Source: Mauremys mutica
Lineage: Eukaryota > Chordata > Testudines > Geoemydidae
Length of the DNA: 64,000 nucleotides
Direction: 5' to 3'
Assembly: GCF_020497125.1 (NCBI RefSeq)
Contig: NC_059081.1
Location: 13,009,105 to 13,073,104, forward strand
The notes beneath the pieces are model-generated. The model saw only the letters and a program-made list of their open reading frames with translations, was not told the origin of the DNA and searched no databases. Shown one piece after another: positions 11,650 to 25,100 of the stretch (positions are counted from its first letter, which is position 1; every line of letters begins with the position of its first letter). Position numbers and translations under genes: made by a program.

Positions 11650-11815
11650 GGGGGACAGGGTGGTCTATTGGGTAGACTAGGGGACTTGTTCTGGATTCTT
11701 GCGCTCTGCCACTGCCTCAGCATGCCTAATCTTCAACAAGTCACTGAATCGTTCTGTGCCTCGGTTTCCCTACCTAGAAAATGGAGATGATACTGACCTA
11801 CTGTATAGTGGGGGT
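11650..11815 (+). repeat. MIR SINE relic
   Basis: The sequence has the MIR core and tail pattern, with 'cttcaacaagtcactgaatc', 'cctcggtttccctacctaga' and 'aatggagatgatactgacct'. Confidence 0.75.
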
Positions 11816-12479
11816 TACAAGACTAAGGTGTTGTTTCCATGGGAAAGTTTTCTGGCATAATTTAAGGTATGAATTTAAACAGTTATACCAGTGGGTGGTC
11901 GTAGCCCAATATAACAGTGGCTTTTCTTGGTTTCGCTTACCTTGCCTGGGAAGGGATTTATGCTAAAGGTAAAAAAGCCACTCTTCTCCAGGAGTCTGTC
12001 CCCACGGGGCTGTAGCTATCCATGGATAACTATGGGGGGGACCCTTCCTGTTTAGACAAGGCGCTTGGAGAAGGCTTTGTGCCCTCGCCTAAGAGAGGCT
12101 ATAGGCATGCAAAGAATGGGTGTTATACACACTTTGCAGCGGGGTTGCAGCCTCGTTGGTCCCAGGCTATTACAAACACCGTCTTCTGCCCTTTGCCTGG
12201 GCTTTACAGCGCCTCTTGTCCTGTCTATGCAATTTCGGGTGATCGCTTCAGCGCCTGCAGATAACCGGGCTCGGGGAGGCGGAGTTACACGTGGACTTTA
12301 AGCCTGGGTTTTGTTCCACGTACCCGAGAGCCGTGCTTTGGCGGCACATTGTGGGTGGGGTAACAAAGATGTTCAGCCACGAGCGGGTTAAGCAGGGTTC
12401 CCCCCCGGGTGGGTAGCACAAGGCAGCTGCTTTGCACAGGGGCGTTTTGAACCTGGGACATTTCCCTCCCTTCCCGGGG

Positions 12480-13160
12480 GACAAAGGTTGGCGCCACCTC
12501 GGCAGCACCCCACCCTGCCGCTCACTGGCACCTGCTCTCTCCCATTGGTCTCCAGGGGCCGCCTCCTGCTGCTGACACCCGCGGGGCGCAGGCGGGGCTT
12601 GCCGGTTGGGGAGCGCTCACACCGCCCTCCCGCGGCCACACGCACTGACGGGCGGAAGATTGAGCAACGCGGAGGCACCGAGCCGCTGCTGCGCCACCGG
12701 GTCTCTGGTCGGTGCCATCGGAGACAAGCACCAGCCATTGCCCCAGCAGGGCGCGGGAGCCGCCACCATGCCCGCGCTGAAAGTCTGCATCGTCGGCTCT
12801 GGAAACTGGTGAGTGGCGCCCGGAGCCCGGGAGCCGCGCCGGGCGGGCTCCAGCTTTGTGCGGCGATCTTGGCGCTGTCTGTAGCCGCTCCGCGCCCAGC
12901 TGCTGGGCTCCGTCCCTCGGGCTGGGAAGGGAGAGCGGGTCGCAGCCTCGCTAGTCTCTTCCCCGGCGGGCTGGGGCCGAGCAGCGGAGACTCCAGTCCT
13001 GGAGCCCTGTTCAGCTGCACGAGAGCTCGTGTCTCTGGGCTGGAGTCCGGGGGGCTCGGGGAAGGGAGAGCTCAGTCCGTCAGAGCCAGGCTGCAGCGAG
13101 CTCAGCCGCTGCTCCCAGGCAGTCCGCAGCCAGCTCCTGCCTCCCCTGCTCACGGAGCAG
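12480..13160 (+). promoter_or_regulatory. CpG island and promoter region of the glycerol-3-phosphate dehydrogenase gene
   Basis: This is the richest CpG stretch at a gene start in the window and it spans the first coding exon. An inverted CCAAT box (ATTGG at 12544-12548) and a GC-box-like GGCGGGGC near 12591-12598 lie 170-225 bases before the start codon. No TATA box is evident, which suits a CpG-island promoter. Transcription start was not determined. Confidence 0.7.
12768..12808 (+). CDS. GPD1L2: GPD1L2 coding exon 1
   Basis: The start codon sits in a near-ideal Kozak context (GCCGCCACCATGC). The exon encodes [13 protein letters not shown] plus two bases of the tryptophan codon, ending at donor GTGAGT. 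It carries the first half of the NAD-binding GxGxxG motif. Confidence 0.93.
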
Positions 13161-16100
13161 AAGCGAATGATGGTGTTTTACCCAAAACTTAGCAATTCGA
13201 GTCACCGCAAAAAAGTGACGCCCGGGATGGTTTTACTGGGGGGGGGGGGTGTATGTCCCGGCTGCACATTTAAGCCATTTCTGCCTTTGCAAAGCCACAT
13301 ACTGTCCCATGCCAGTGTGAGTCCGGATTAACTCCACTGAAGGCAGTGCAATTAGTCCTGAAGCAGAAGCCTGGAGCAGAGCAGAGCAGAATTTGGGTGT
13401 ATTGAAAAGTCTTCAAACTACCAGTTATATTGTAAAAAAAAAACAGGAGTACTTGTGGCACCTTAAAGACTAACAAATTTATTTTAGCATGAGCTTTCGT
13501 GAGCTAAAGCTCACTTCTTCGGATGCATAGAATGGAACACACAGACAGGAGATATTTATACATACAGAGAACATGAAAAGGTGGAAGTATGCATACCAAC
13601 AGGCAGAGTCTAATCAATTGAGATGAGCTATCGTTAGCAGGAGGAAAAAAAACTTTTTGAAGTGATAATTAAGATGGCCCATAGAAGGTGTGAGGAGAAC
13701 TTAACATAGGGAAATAGATTCAATTGGTGTAATGACCCAACCATTCCCAGTCTTTGTTTAAACCACAGTTAATTGTATCTAGTTTGCATATTAATTCAAG
13801 TTCAGCAGTCTCTCTTTGGAGTCTGTTTTTGAAGTTTTTTTGTTGCAAAATTGCCACCTTCAAGTCTGTCACTGAGTGGTTAGAAAGGTTGAAGTGTTCT
13901 CCCACTGGTTTTTTAATGTTATGATTCCTGATGTCAGATTTGTGTCCATTTATTCTTTTGCGTAGAGACTGTCCGGTTTGGCCAATGTACATGGCAGAGG
14001 GGCATTGCTGGCACATGATGGCATATATCACGTTGGTAGATGTGCAGGTGTACGAGCCCCTGATGGTGTGTCTGATGTGATTAGGTCCTGTGATGGTGTC
14101 ACTTGAATGGATATGTGGACAGAGCTGGCATCCGGCTTTATTGCAAGGATAGGTTCCTGGGTTAGTGTTTATGTTGTATGGTGTGCGGTTGCTGGTGAGT
14201 ATTTGCTTCAGGTTGGGAGGCTGTCTATAAGCGAGGACTGGCCTGTCTCCCAAGATCTGTGAGAGTGAGGGATCATCTTTAAGGATAGGTTGTAAATCTT
14301 TGATGATGCGCTGGAGAGGTTTTAGTTGGGGGCTGTAGGTGATGGCTAGTGGTGTTCTGTTATTTTCTTTTTTAGGCCTGTCCTGTAGTAGGTGGCTTCT
14401 GGGTACTCTTCTGGCTCTGTACAGCCCCCAACTAAAACCTCTCCAGCGCATCATCAAAGATTTACAACCTATCCTTAAAGATGATCCCTCACTCTCACAG
14501 ATCTTGGGAGACAGGCCAGTCCTCGCTTATAGACAGCCTCCCAACCTGAAGCAAATACTCACCAGCAACCGCACACCATACAACATAAACACTAATCCAG
14601 GAACCTATCCTTGCAATAAAGCCGGATGCCAGCTCTGTCCACATATCCATTCAAGTGACACCATCACAGGACCTAATCACATCAGACACACCATCAGGGG
14701 CTCGTACACCTGCACATCTACCAACGTGATATATGCCATCATGTGCCAGCAATGCCCCTCTGCCATGTACATTGGCCAAACCGGACAGTCTCTACGCAAA
14801 AGAATAAATGGACACAAATCTGACATCAGGAATCATAACATTAAAAAACCAGTGGGAGAACACTTCAACCTTTCTAACCACTCAGTGACAGACTTGAAGG
14901 TGGCAATTTTGCAACAAAAAAACTTCAAAAACAGACTCCAAAGAGAGACTGCTGAACTTGAATTAATATGCAAACTAGATACAATTAACTGTGGTTTAAA
15001 CAAAGACTGGGAATGGTTGGGTCATTACACCAATTGAATCTATTTCCCTATGTTAAGTTCTCCTCACACCTTCTATGTGCCATCTTAATTATCACTTCAA
15101 AAAGTTTTTTTTCCTCCTGCTAACGATAGCTCATCTCAATTGATTAGACTCTGCCTGTTGGTATGCATACTTCCACCTTTTCATGTTCTCTGTATGTATA
15201 AATATCTCCTGTCTGTGTGTTCCATTCTATGCATCCGAAGAAGTGAGCTTTAGCTCACGAAAGCTCATGCTAAAATAAATTTGTTAGTCTTTAAGGTGCC
15301 ACAAGAACTCCTGTTTTTTTTGCGGATACAGACTAACACGGCTGCTACTCTGAAACCTGTCAGTTATATTGTGAGGCAATGGGTGGGGGGGGGTTCTACC
15401 TGGGTTTTGAGATGACATTGAGGACTGCACATCACCTGAGCCTCCGTTGGAAAGAGGCACATACACACACTGGGGCCTGATCCTTTGCCAGGCTGAGTTC
15501 ATCTTGAGAGGTGCTGAGCTCTCCTCATAGCTGCTAGAGTCAGTCAGTGAAGGGGGCACTCAGGACTTTACAACAAGTTGTTAACATCTCCCAGCCTTGA
15601 GCCCCGCGGCCCTTGAAGTCAGTGAAATGTTTGGGTTGGGGGAAAAATTAATCTACAATTGGGCTGTAAATGCCAGAAAAAGAGATGGTAATTAAACGAT
15701 TCCAGTTACAAAACCAGGAACCTGTGGTCCTAAAACATGCCTAGTGAACCGTACAAGATCATTGGTTTTGCTTGGCTCAGAGCTCTGCGCATCTATTCAT
15801 TTTGTTGCTCTTTCTACCCAGCCCCGAGCCTGACGTCCTTGTTTGGCTCGTCCACCTGTTAAGTTTCGTCTCAGACTGTAAGCTCTTTGTGGCAGGGACC
15901 GATGTTTGCTAGATGCTCGTACAGTGTCCAGCACAACAGGGACCCAACGTGGTTGGCCTCTAGGGACTGCTGTAATCTAAATGTGAAATAATGATAAACA
16001 ATGGGACGTAGTCAGAAAGCCTGTGACTAGTGGAAGAAGCTGTTCTTTACCTTTAGTTTTAGGGTTTCACAGTTGGGTGCTAGGAGAACCCAATGGTAGT

Positions 16101-19100
16101 CCAGAGGAGAGTTCTTCCTACATCAGGGAAGCTGGTGGCTCATGGAAGAGGATCACATGCCACTAAGAATGGGAGAAAAAAACAATAGAAATATGAAACA
16201 CCAGGTACTTATTAATAAGAATTAATAGCATTTTCATGTATACATCTCAAAGCTTTGCAGAGGTGCAGCACTATTATCCCTGGTTTTTTAAGATGGGGAA
16301 ACTAGGTAGCTACAGAGCTTAAATGGCTTGCCCAAAATCACAAAGTAAGCGGCAGGATTGGGAACAGAATCCAAGTCAGCTGATTCTTCATACGGTGTCC
16401 TCTCCACTCGACTGTGCTATGAGGGGAAGCATGTGCACATGGCAGATACGTGGCTGATCGAGTAAAATGCATCCTGAAACCTAAAGGTAGCAAGTGACTA
16501 CTCTGAGCCTTGTACCTCTTGGGTGAAGAGGCAAGAGGAGATTCCATGGGGCTCCAGGAGAGTTTGTAGTGTCTTCCACGTGCCCCAGTCCCCAGCCTGA
16601 CTGTGAAACGGGGCGGCTCTGGTATTTTGCTGCCCCAAGCACGGCGGGCAGGCTGCCTTTGGCAGCTTGCCTGCGGGAGGTCCCCGGTCCCGTGGTTTCG
16701 GCGGCACACCTGCGGGAGATCCGCCAGAATCCGCAGGCATGCTGCCATTGCAGTGACCGGCAGAGCGCCCCCCGTGGCTTGCCGCCCCAGACACGCGCTT
16801 GGTGTGCTGGTGCCTGGAGCCGCCCCTGCTGTGAAATAACCTCATGGTCACCCATCTTCACATGCACTCTTCTTTTTGTAACTGCCACTGAATGCAGATT
16901 AAATTTCTCCTCCTTTGATATTTAGTACTGTTACCTCTGCCTGAAAATGGCAAGTGCACGCAATTTTCTAGAGGGATTGCCAGGCTCTCTACTCTCCCTT
17001 TGGCTTTTTGTTTTTGGTAATTTCCTATACTCCTCAATGAATTATTGCAGAGATCCTTATGTCTCCTACTGGAAGAGAACATGAGGGTCCTGATTCTACA
17101 TCTGTTATACAACACAATACTTCCATTGACTTCAGAATCTGGATCAGCATATGTGCAGAATTGGGGCTCTGTAAGGAATTATTTTCCCTTCTGTCCCCAG
17201 TGAGGGAGCTCAGTCTCCCATCATATGCACTCAAAATAATGCACTGGTTCTTTACACAGATTTCAAGGAGTTCTACACTAAAAAGAGACACAAATTTGAG
17301 AGCATGGTTCACACTGGGGAAAAATGGGGATTCATTGCTAAGACCCCAGCAATCCCAGAATACCAAACCATTCCTGCTAAAAAGATCACAGGGAAATAAT
17401 GTTTACATTTTAAATTTAAATCATTAGGTTTCAGAGTAAACACACCGAGATGAATGGAATTTCAGGGCAGTCCTTCATAGTTGAGTATTATTATCTGCAG
17501 ACTTAGTAAGACAGCATTGGATGAGCATTCTGGTCATTATCTTCACAACCATCTTTAAACTGAATGCTTAAATTCTGCAAAAGCTGATGGTGTCCCCAGA
17601 GAAGAGTTGAAAGGTGTAGCATCCTACATTGGCACAGTTCAAACCTTGATGGACAGGTCTGAAATCTGATGCCTCTCACTAGCATGTACACACAATCTAA
17701 AATATTTCTCTGCCTTCCCCACCCTGCTGCTAGAGAACACACAGTTTCTTCCCTAAGGTCTTGTTTATACTCAGATTTCAAACCATATTTTCTAAGTATC
17801 AGAGGGGTAGCTGTGGTAGTCTGGATCTGTAAAAGCAGCAAAGAATCCTGAGGCACCTTATAGACTAATAGACGTTTTGGAGCATGAGCTTTCGTGGGTG
17901 AATACCCACTTCGTCGGATGCATCCGGTATTCACCCACGAAAGCTCATGCTCCAAAACGTCTGTTAGTCTATAAGGTGCCACAGGACTCTTTGCTGCTTT
18001 TACATATTTACTAAAGAACAGTGCATGTATATTCAAGTGCAGATCTCTGAACTGCATATTCAAGTGCAGAGCTCAGATTGGGCATTAGGGAAAGGAATGT
18101 CTCGCCAAGACACACATTATGTAACATCTGTATTTTAAAGGAACAGTCTCACCATAGATATGACAAGTCAGATTTTGAAAAGCGCCTAAGTAACTGAGAA
18201 GCTCAAATCCCATTTTCAATCAATAGGATTTTAGCTCCTAAACACCTAATTCACCTTTGAAAAGGGGACGAGGTGATTTTGAAAATTTAACCCCCCACAC
18301 CCCCCGCAGCAAACCAAATTACGCTGTACATTTTAATATCGATATACTTCCCTATCCTTATACCCCAAGGGAATAACATTGTTGCAGCTCCAACTATGGA
18401 GGGCTGCCCAGTGTTAAAATTCCAGCTCCTGGCCTAGGCAACTCAAACCACTATCTGGACCCTGAGATTGTGGCAATTGCAAACAAATAGGTGCATGTGT
18501 GTCACCCTGCCTCTTTATTCACTCTAAATTCTTGTTAATGTGGTCTATTGCACCAGACCAGACTGGAAGGCAGGAGGCCTCAGTTGCACTCACAGCACTG
18601 CCAGGAATTTAGTGGCTTCAGGCAAATCACCTTGCCACTCTGTTCCTCCAATTATCCACCTGTAAAATGGGGTTATTGATATTTACTCACCTTTGTAACA
18701 CGCTCTGATATTTATAGAGGAAAATCCCAACATGCTAAGTATTGCCAAAGCATTTTAGGGCTGAGCACCACGTGCCTTCAATGGAAGCTGAAGGTTTTCA
18801 GCAACTTGCAGGATCAGGCCAACTCATTGCTCAGAAGGAGAGCAAAGGGTCAGTACGCCTTGTATGTGCTCCTTACATGAAGGGGCGAGGACTAACGCCA
18901 GGGCAGCCTTCATTTAACATCATGCCCACACAGAGATTTAAAACAGCATTTGCATTTTCCTTTGAAGTATTTTAGCACCTTTCCCAGGAATCCAGTGTTC
19001 TCCAGAAAGGTTGATACGGTTTCATATTTCTGTGACAATTCAGCCTTAAATGGGTCCTGGGTTTCTTGCTTCATATGAGTGAATATTGTCCTACCATTCT

Positions 19101-22100
19101 GCTCTCCCCATTGTTGTGAATCAGGAAGATGTTGAAATGGGCAAGAACCTTGCTCTGGAAAGCACTTTGGGTGTGATCCATAACCTACTGAAATCAATAG
19201 GTCTCTTTCCTCTAAGTTCAGTGGACTTTGGATTTTGCTTTCCTTCTGGACCAGGGGTAGGCAATCTATGGCACACGTGCCAAAGGCGGCACGTGAGCTG
19301 ATTTTCAGTGGCACTCACACTGCCCGGGTCCTGGCCACCAGTCCAGGGGGCTCTGCATTTTAATTTAATTTTAAATGAAGCTTCTTAAACATTTTAAAAA
19401 CCTTATTTACAACAACAGTTTGGTTATATATTATAGACTTATAGAAAGAGACCTTCTACAAATGTTAAAATGTATTACTGGCACGCGAAACCTTAAATTA
19501 GAGTGAATAAATGAAGACTCAGCATGGCACTTCTGAAAGGTTGCCGACCCCTTTTCTGGACTATAAGAGCAGAATATGACTGAACAGCATGGCATGCACA
19601 CTTCTGTGTGCATGTGATCCAAATCTCTCAGTGGTTCTTTGGATTGTTTAAGCCAGGAGCTGGGTGGCTTAGGGTAGTTGCAGCTGGTGGAAACACATTT
19701 TAAAGCAGAAAAGATCATTTTTATTTGTTATTTTTGAGCTTATCGAAGTTGGAACAGTGTTTCTTTAAAAAGCAGCCATAACAGTGGAAGGTTTACCTCT
19801 AGCAGACACACCATTCCTTCTGTTGCCCTCAAACTAGATATTTAGGTAACAGTTCAGGGATCATTTCTGAGTCTCAGCAAGACAGTTGGCACATGACACA
19901 AATGTTTCAACAGCTTCTCTCAGCTGCCCCGTGAGTCACAGTGATCCTTATTATGCCAACAGTGTTGGAATCCTTATGCCAGATTTGATTATATAAAGTA
20001 CCTGCAAAACCTGAGGAGCAATAGGTTTTGTTAGTTAGTAATGGTTCTGCTATTTGTTTAAAAAATACAGATTAATTTCTAAATTACAGTATCTGGAGGC
20101 CTGATCTTCCAAGACACTGAATGGCTTCCACTCCCAATTTACTTAGTAGGAGTTGGGGGTGCTCACTACATTACAAGACTGAACATTTATTAGTAAAGGA
20201 GCAAGTGTCTATTTAATGTAGAGGGGACACACTTTCTCTCGCTGTAAAATATTACTTGTCTGCCCTGTATAAAACCTCGGTAGATTGTTCCAGTTATACC
20301 AGTATAATTAAACCACTATAATTCCACCAGTACAACTCCCTATCTAGACACATTTATTCTGGAATAAGAGTGCTTTTTTCCCATCTTAGTGTAAACCATT
20401 TTCAGAGTGACGTAGGCTAAACTGAAAAAAACCCTCTTATTCCAGAATAAGTGCGTCCACCCACATGGGGAGTTATACCCATATAAATATAAACTATAGT
20501 AGTTCAAACTCTACCTCACACTGGTATAACTTCCCCATGTAGCCAAACCTATAGATTATAAATTGCTCAGGGCAAGGGCTGTCTTTTTGTTCTGTGTTTG
20601 TACAAGGCCTCACACAATGGGATCTTCATACATGACTGGAATTCCTGGATGCTACTGCAATTCAGATTAAAGAAAAAGACGCTACTCTAATATTAATGAG
20701 CCATCCTGCTCCTCTGGGGACTGACCCTGCTTCTGTTGAAGTTACTGATAGAATTGTCAGTGACTTCAGCCAGAACATTGCCATCCAAACGTTCTACAGT
20801 CCAGTAATGCTGAGAGCCAGCACTTGAAGCATAGTACTACTATTATTCATCTATCCTCGAAGAAATTGTTTTAAGAATTAGCAGCAAAAACTATTTGTTG
20901 TTGTTGATTTTTTCCATAAATTGGGTTTCTGTCAACCCTTTAATCAGTAGCTAGTTAAAAAGGACAGCCTTCTATTATCCTTACTAAATTGATCTTTGGC
21001 AAATAAATGAGGTAAAATGTTGTTTATGTGGGAGTGTCCCTTGGTTTTGTGTGCATTCGTGTACCTTCCCTGCCATGCTCCTGTAGTCTACTAAACACTA
21101 GTTTCACAGATAAAGCAATTCTTTCCAAAGGCTGGTTAGTGCTGAACTATGAATTTCAAATACATTAGGTAAAATAGAGCACCAGTTTTTGAACTCTTTG
21201 TTTATGTACGAGTCTCCCATTAATTCACAGTGAGAATCTTTTCCTGCTAACTGCTGAACACCGCCTCAGATTTTTCTAAAATTGCTTATTTAGTAACCTA
21301 GATTCCATTGTGTTCCAGTCTGGTCAGTTTCAGAACTGTGCCCCAGTAGCATCTGAGCACATCAGTTATGAAGGCTCTGCTGGAAAAGCAGTCTGGTTCT
21401 CTGAGAGCTGCCAGTCCATTGTAAACTACTAAAAACTTTAAAGAGAGGTTACAGTGTGCTGGAGCCTATCTTCCAATTTTAAAATTAGCTTGGATTGCTT
21501 AAATGCCAGAACAAGCAGTTTCTCTTAATGTTTAGTGCTCCTTAGCTGGTATCCAAAATAATCAGCATAATTTTTTTATACTTAAGTAATTTTAGATTTG
21601 CCTTTGTTGGCCTGATTTGCAAAGATGCCAAACATCTATAGTTCCCATTGAAATCAACAGGAGCTGCGGATGCTCAGTAGCTTTGAAAATTAGGCCAACT
21701 TTTTATATTACAGTAGTGCCCAGAGAGGCTCCAGATGAGATCTGAGCCTCTGTATTGTACTTGGTACTGAGTACGCATTTGGTAAGAGCCAGTCCCAGCC
21801 CCCAAGAGTTTACAGGGCCGATGAAGGATGGGAGGGAGGGGGAGAACATTGTTATCCTAATTGTACAGATTGGGAACAGAGAGATTAAATCATTTATCCA
21901 GGGTCACAGAGAAAGTGTGTGGCAGAACCAGGAACCCCCAATCTCCAAAGTCCCAGGCCAGTGCCTTAACCACAAAAGCAACCTTTCTTCCCAACGCTTA
22001 GTCACTGCGCTCTTCCACAAACCGTCGCCCTCCTTTCAGTCTCCCATTTTGATGGGATGGGCCGAGAACTGAACTATAAATTAGATATAATTTTAGTATT

Positions 22101-25100
22101 AAATATGGTAGGCCTCATCTGTTTCACAAAGAGAATCCTTAATGCCCCTTTAATGAATATTTCCTCCTGAAATTTTTACCTACATACTTTACATTTGTAA
22201 ATGGCTTAAAAAAATAACCAGATTGCCGTCATGAGACAAGGCCTCCCAACACCCCCATGGTCTTTGGGTAGCCTGGTATCACTGCATACATTGGCACCTG
22301 TCCTGCAACCAATACTCAGGCAAAATGCCCATTGACGTCAGTGGGACTTTTGCATGAATAAAGACAGTAAGACAGGGGCCCTTATTCTGTTATTGCTTAT
22401 TGAGCAATTGGCCTTGTGCAAGCTGATTTAAGTCACTACTATAGTTGAGTGAAGGGCGGCAGTTACAACATGGTTTCCCTCTGTCCCAGTTGCAAAGCAG
22501 TTATGACTTGCTGTTTGGACAACATCTAATTGGACTTAACCTTGGATAAACCCAAGCTTTTATCAGTTGCTGATAACTGGCTAACACACAAATTATGGTC
22601 TGTTCATGCTTCTAATTGTAACTGGGTCAGGGGACAAGAGGATTGTAACCAGATCCTCTGACTCAAAATATTTGTAGTGTGGACGGGTCCTTGAAAGTCA
22701 AAGTAGGCTCAAAATGTTAAGTTCTTTCTTAAAACTTAAAGACCACTAACCAGTATTTTCATGGGTGTCTTCTATAGTTAAATCAAGTTTTTTGTTTAAT
22801 TTAAATATTTTTCCTGCAGTGTTCATAACTCAAACATGTCAGTATTGTGCTGGTGCATGAGAAGATGAAATCAGGGAAAAGGACTAGTCTAATTTCACTC
22901 CATGACTCCATGCATCTGAAGAAGTGAGGTTTTTTACCCACGAAAGCTTATGCCCAAATAAATCTGTTAATCTTTAAGGTGCCACCAGACTCCTTGTTTT
23001 TGTATTGTAATTTCACAGCCTATGCCAGTGGTTCTGAGCCTATTTACCATTGTGGGCAACGTGTGTTACGTGGGTCACATCAACACAACATATATACTAC
23101 CTGTATAGCCATGAGGATGTCACATGGGCTGCAGCTGTGTGCTGATTGGACTGCAAGCAGCCCAGCGGGCTGCAGGTTGAGAACCACTGGTCCAAGCTGA
23201 CAGAAAAGCAAGTAAATGCACAGCATGAATGATGCAAAGTAAACTAGATGACTTCAGCTGTTTCAGGTTTTAATCATCTAAGGTCTTGTTTGTCACACCG
23301 AGAGACTTTAAGAGTGATTTTTAACCTGATAGTGTCCCTTTAACTAAGCTAGACCATCCCTCAGGCAGGCCCCTCCTGGAGTGCGGCTATTGATAGGAAA
23401 GTTTGATACATTTCAGGTAAGATGCACAGACTTCAGTGTATCCAGATTGCTCAGAAGCATCTTCTTGCTTGGGTTACTCTACTTTTTTTTTTTTTAAGAA
23501 GCTAAGAAAAGTATCTGATAAAAAATATTATTCAAAGTTCTAAATTAAAAACAAGATGTAACATGGTACATCATGCTTATGTTAACCCTGGATTTCCGGT
23601 CACAACTGTATTTTACTTCGTATCCATTTTCTGTATTTCTTGAGTGGGTATTTTCTTGACTGAGGGAAGAGCCTTGTGCTGGGCTTAGTGAGCATATAAA
23701 CATGGCCATAGGGTCCTGTAATACAGGCCTTTCAATGAGGTAGGAGTATTTTGCTCAGTGCAGTTTGTGCTTCCAGTTGAAACTAGGGTTACTGAACTTT
23801 CCTAAGGAGATTGTTTCAAAACAAATATACAGACTCCTGTCTCTAAGTATTTTACTTTGTTACACAGGGGGTCTGCTATTGCAAAAATTATTGGCAAAAA
23901 TATCCAGAAGTCCAACAGGTTTGATCCTGTTGTGAAGATGTGGGTGTTTGAAGAAATCATAAATGGGAGGAAACTCACAGAGATCATAAACAAAGAGCAT
24001 GAAAATGTGAAGTATCTTCCAGGACATACGTTACCTAAAAATGTGGTAAGTTGGCTAAACAACTGAAATGTTTGTTCAAAGCTTTAAGACTGATGGTTGA
24101 ACCAGACTAAGAATTTCACAATCCCTGCTTTGCTTTAAAAAACACACCTTAAAGGGGCTTTAACACTAGGCAGAGGTGATAGGTTGACTCAGGGGAAACT
24201 AAAAGTTCTTTGTTTAGACCTTAATTCTTCAAATGGAATCCCTGTTGTCTGGATCATTTACAACTAGTCATTAATGTATGAATCAGAGGGACTTTAATCC
24301 TGCTTTAATTGCCAACCTTATCTGTAGGTTTACTATCTCATCCTATGTACACATGCCAAGTATTAAGATTACTTACATCTCTTTTCTGGCCAACTTACTC
24401 TAACATTTGCATTACTTATGAATTTGACCCACTCTTTGCGTCGCTTACAAATGTCTCATCTAAATTCTAAAGGACATACAACTTCAAACAAACCAGCTAT
24501 ATTTGTGTTTTTGTACACAAAGTCCCAGATCCTGCCCAGCTGTAAATCAGCACATCTCTACAGCATTTATAGAGCTGTGCTGATTTACACCAGCAGAGTA
24601 TGTGGTCCAGAGCGTCCACCCTAAACAAAATTAAGGTTGTTTCAACTCCCCCTTCCTGTCTAACTAAAAGTTCAATAGAAAAGCTAACAAACAGCATGAA
24701 TAGCATTGCTGTAATTACCTGTGTGATTTCAGAGTAGAAAAACTGAGGCACTTTAATTCGTAATACAGTAAAATCTACCAAAAGCAAAAAACTATAACTT
24801 TTACAGCCATTCAAAATGTGTGATCATACTAGATAATTTATAGCTTCATAAACTTAAAGAAACGTGATCATTCTAGATTATTTATAGCTATTTAATTTAA
24901 AGCAAGCAGGGTGACATTTTGTTTGTTCAGGAGCTTGCCAGATGGTCCTGTTTTGGAAAGTAAAGAAACTAGCACAGCCTTAACAGAGTAGCTTTTAATT
25001 TGTGCAAACAGAAATTAACATGCTGCATATGAGTGGCCTCCTTGCTTAGAGTAGTTAATTTTTCTAAATTTAGTATTGTAATAGCATGTTTGCACTCACA

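Larger units (their letters stand above)
13422..15372. mobile_element. Penelope-like element, large head-to-head inverted dimer with 12-bp target duplication
   Basis: One Penelope copy reads leftward (13434-14337 shared arm, extending to about 14418) and a second reads rightward (14420 to about 15321, then a longer tail to 15360). The roughly 900-bp arms are almost identical and separated by about 82 bases. The direct repeat CAGTTATATTGT occurs once at 13422-13433 and once at 15361-15372, so the pair entered as one unit. Each copy carries the C-terminal endonuclease ORF, the 3' UTR and a hammerhead-like region; the reverse transcriptase is absent. It lies in intron 1 of GPD1L2. Confidence 0.92.

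Noticed and set aside
12488..13192. 234-codon plus-strand frame over the first GPD1L2 exon
   Set aside because: It lies in CpG-island DNA, is out of frame with the real MPALKVC start, has no recognised domain, and equally long frames occur on the other strand.
17405..17450. A tail-only Penelope insertion at 'aggtttcagagta'
   Set aside because: The match is only about 13 bases and no flanking duplication was seen.
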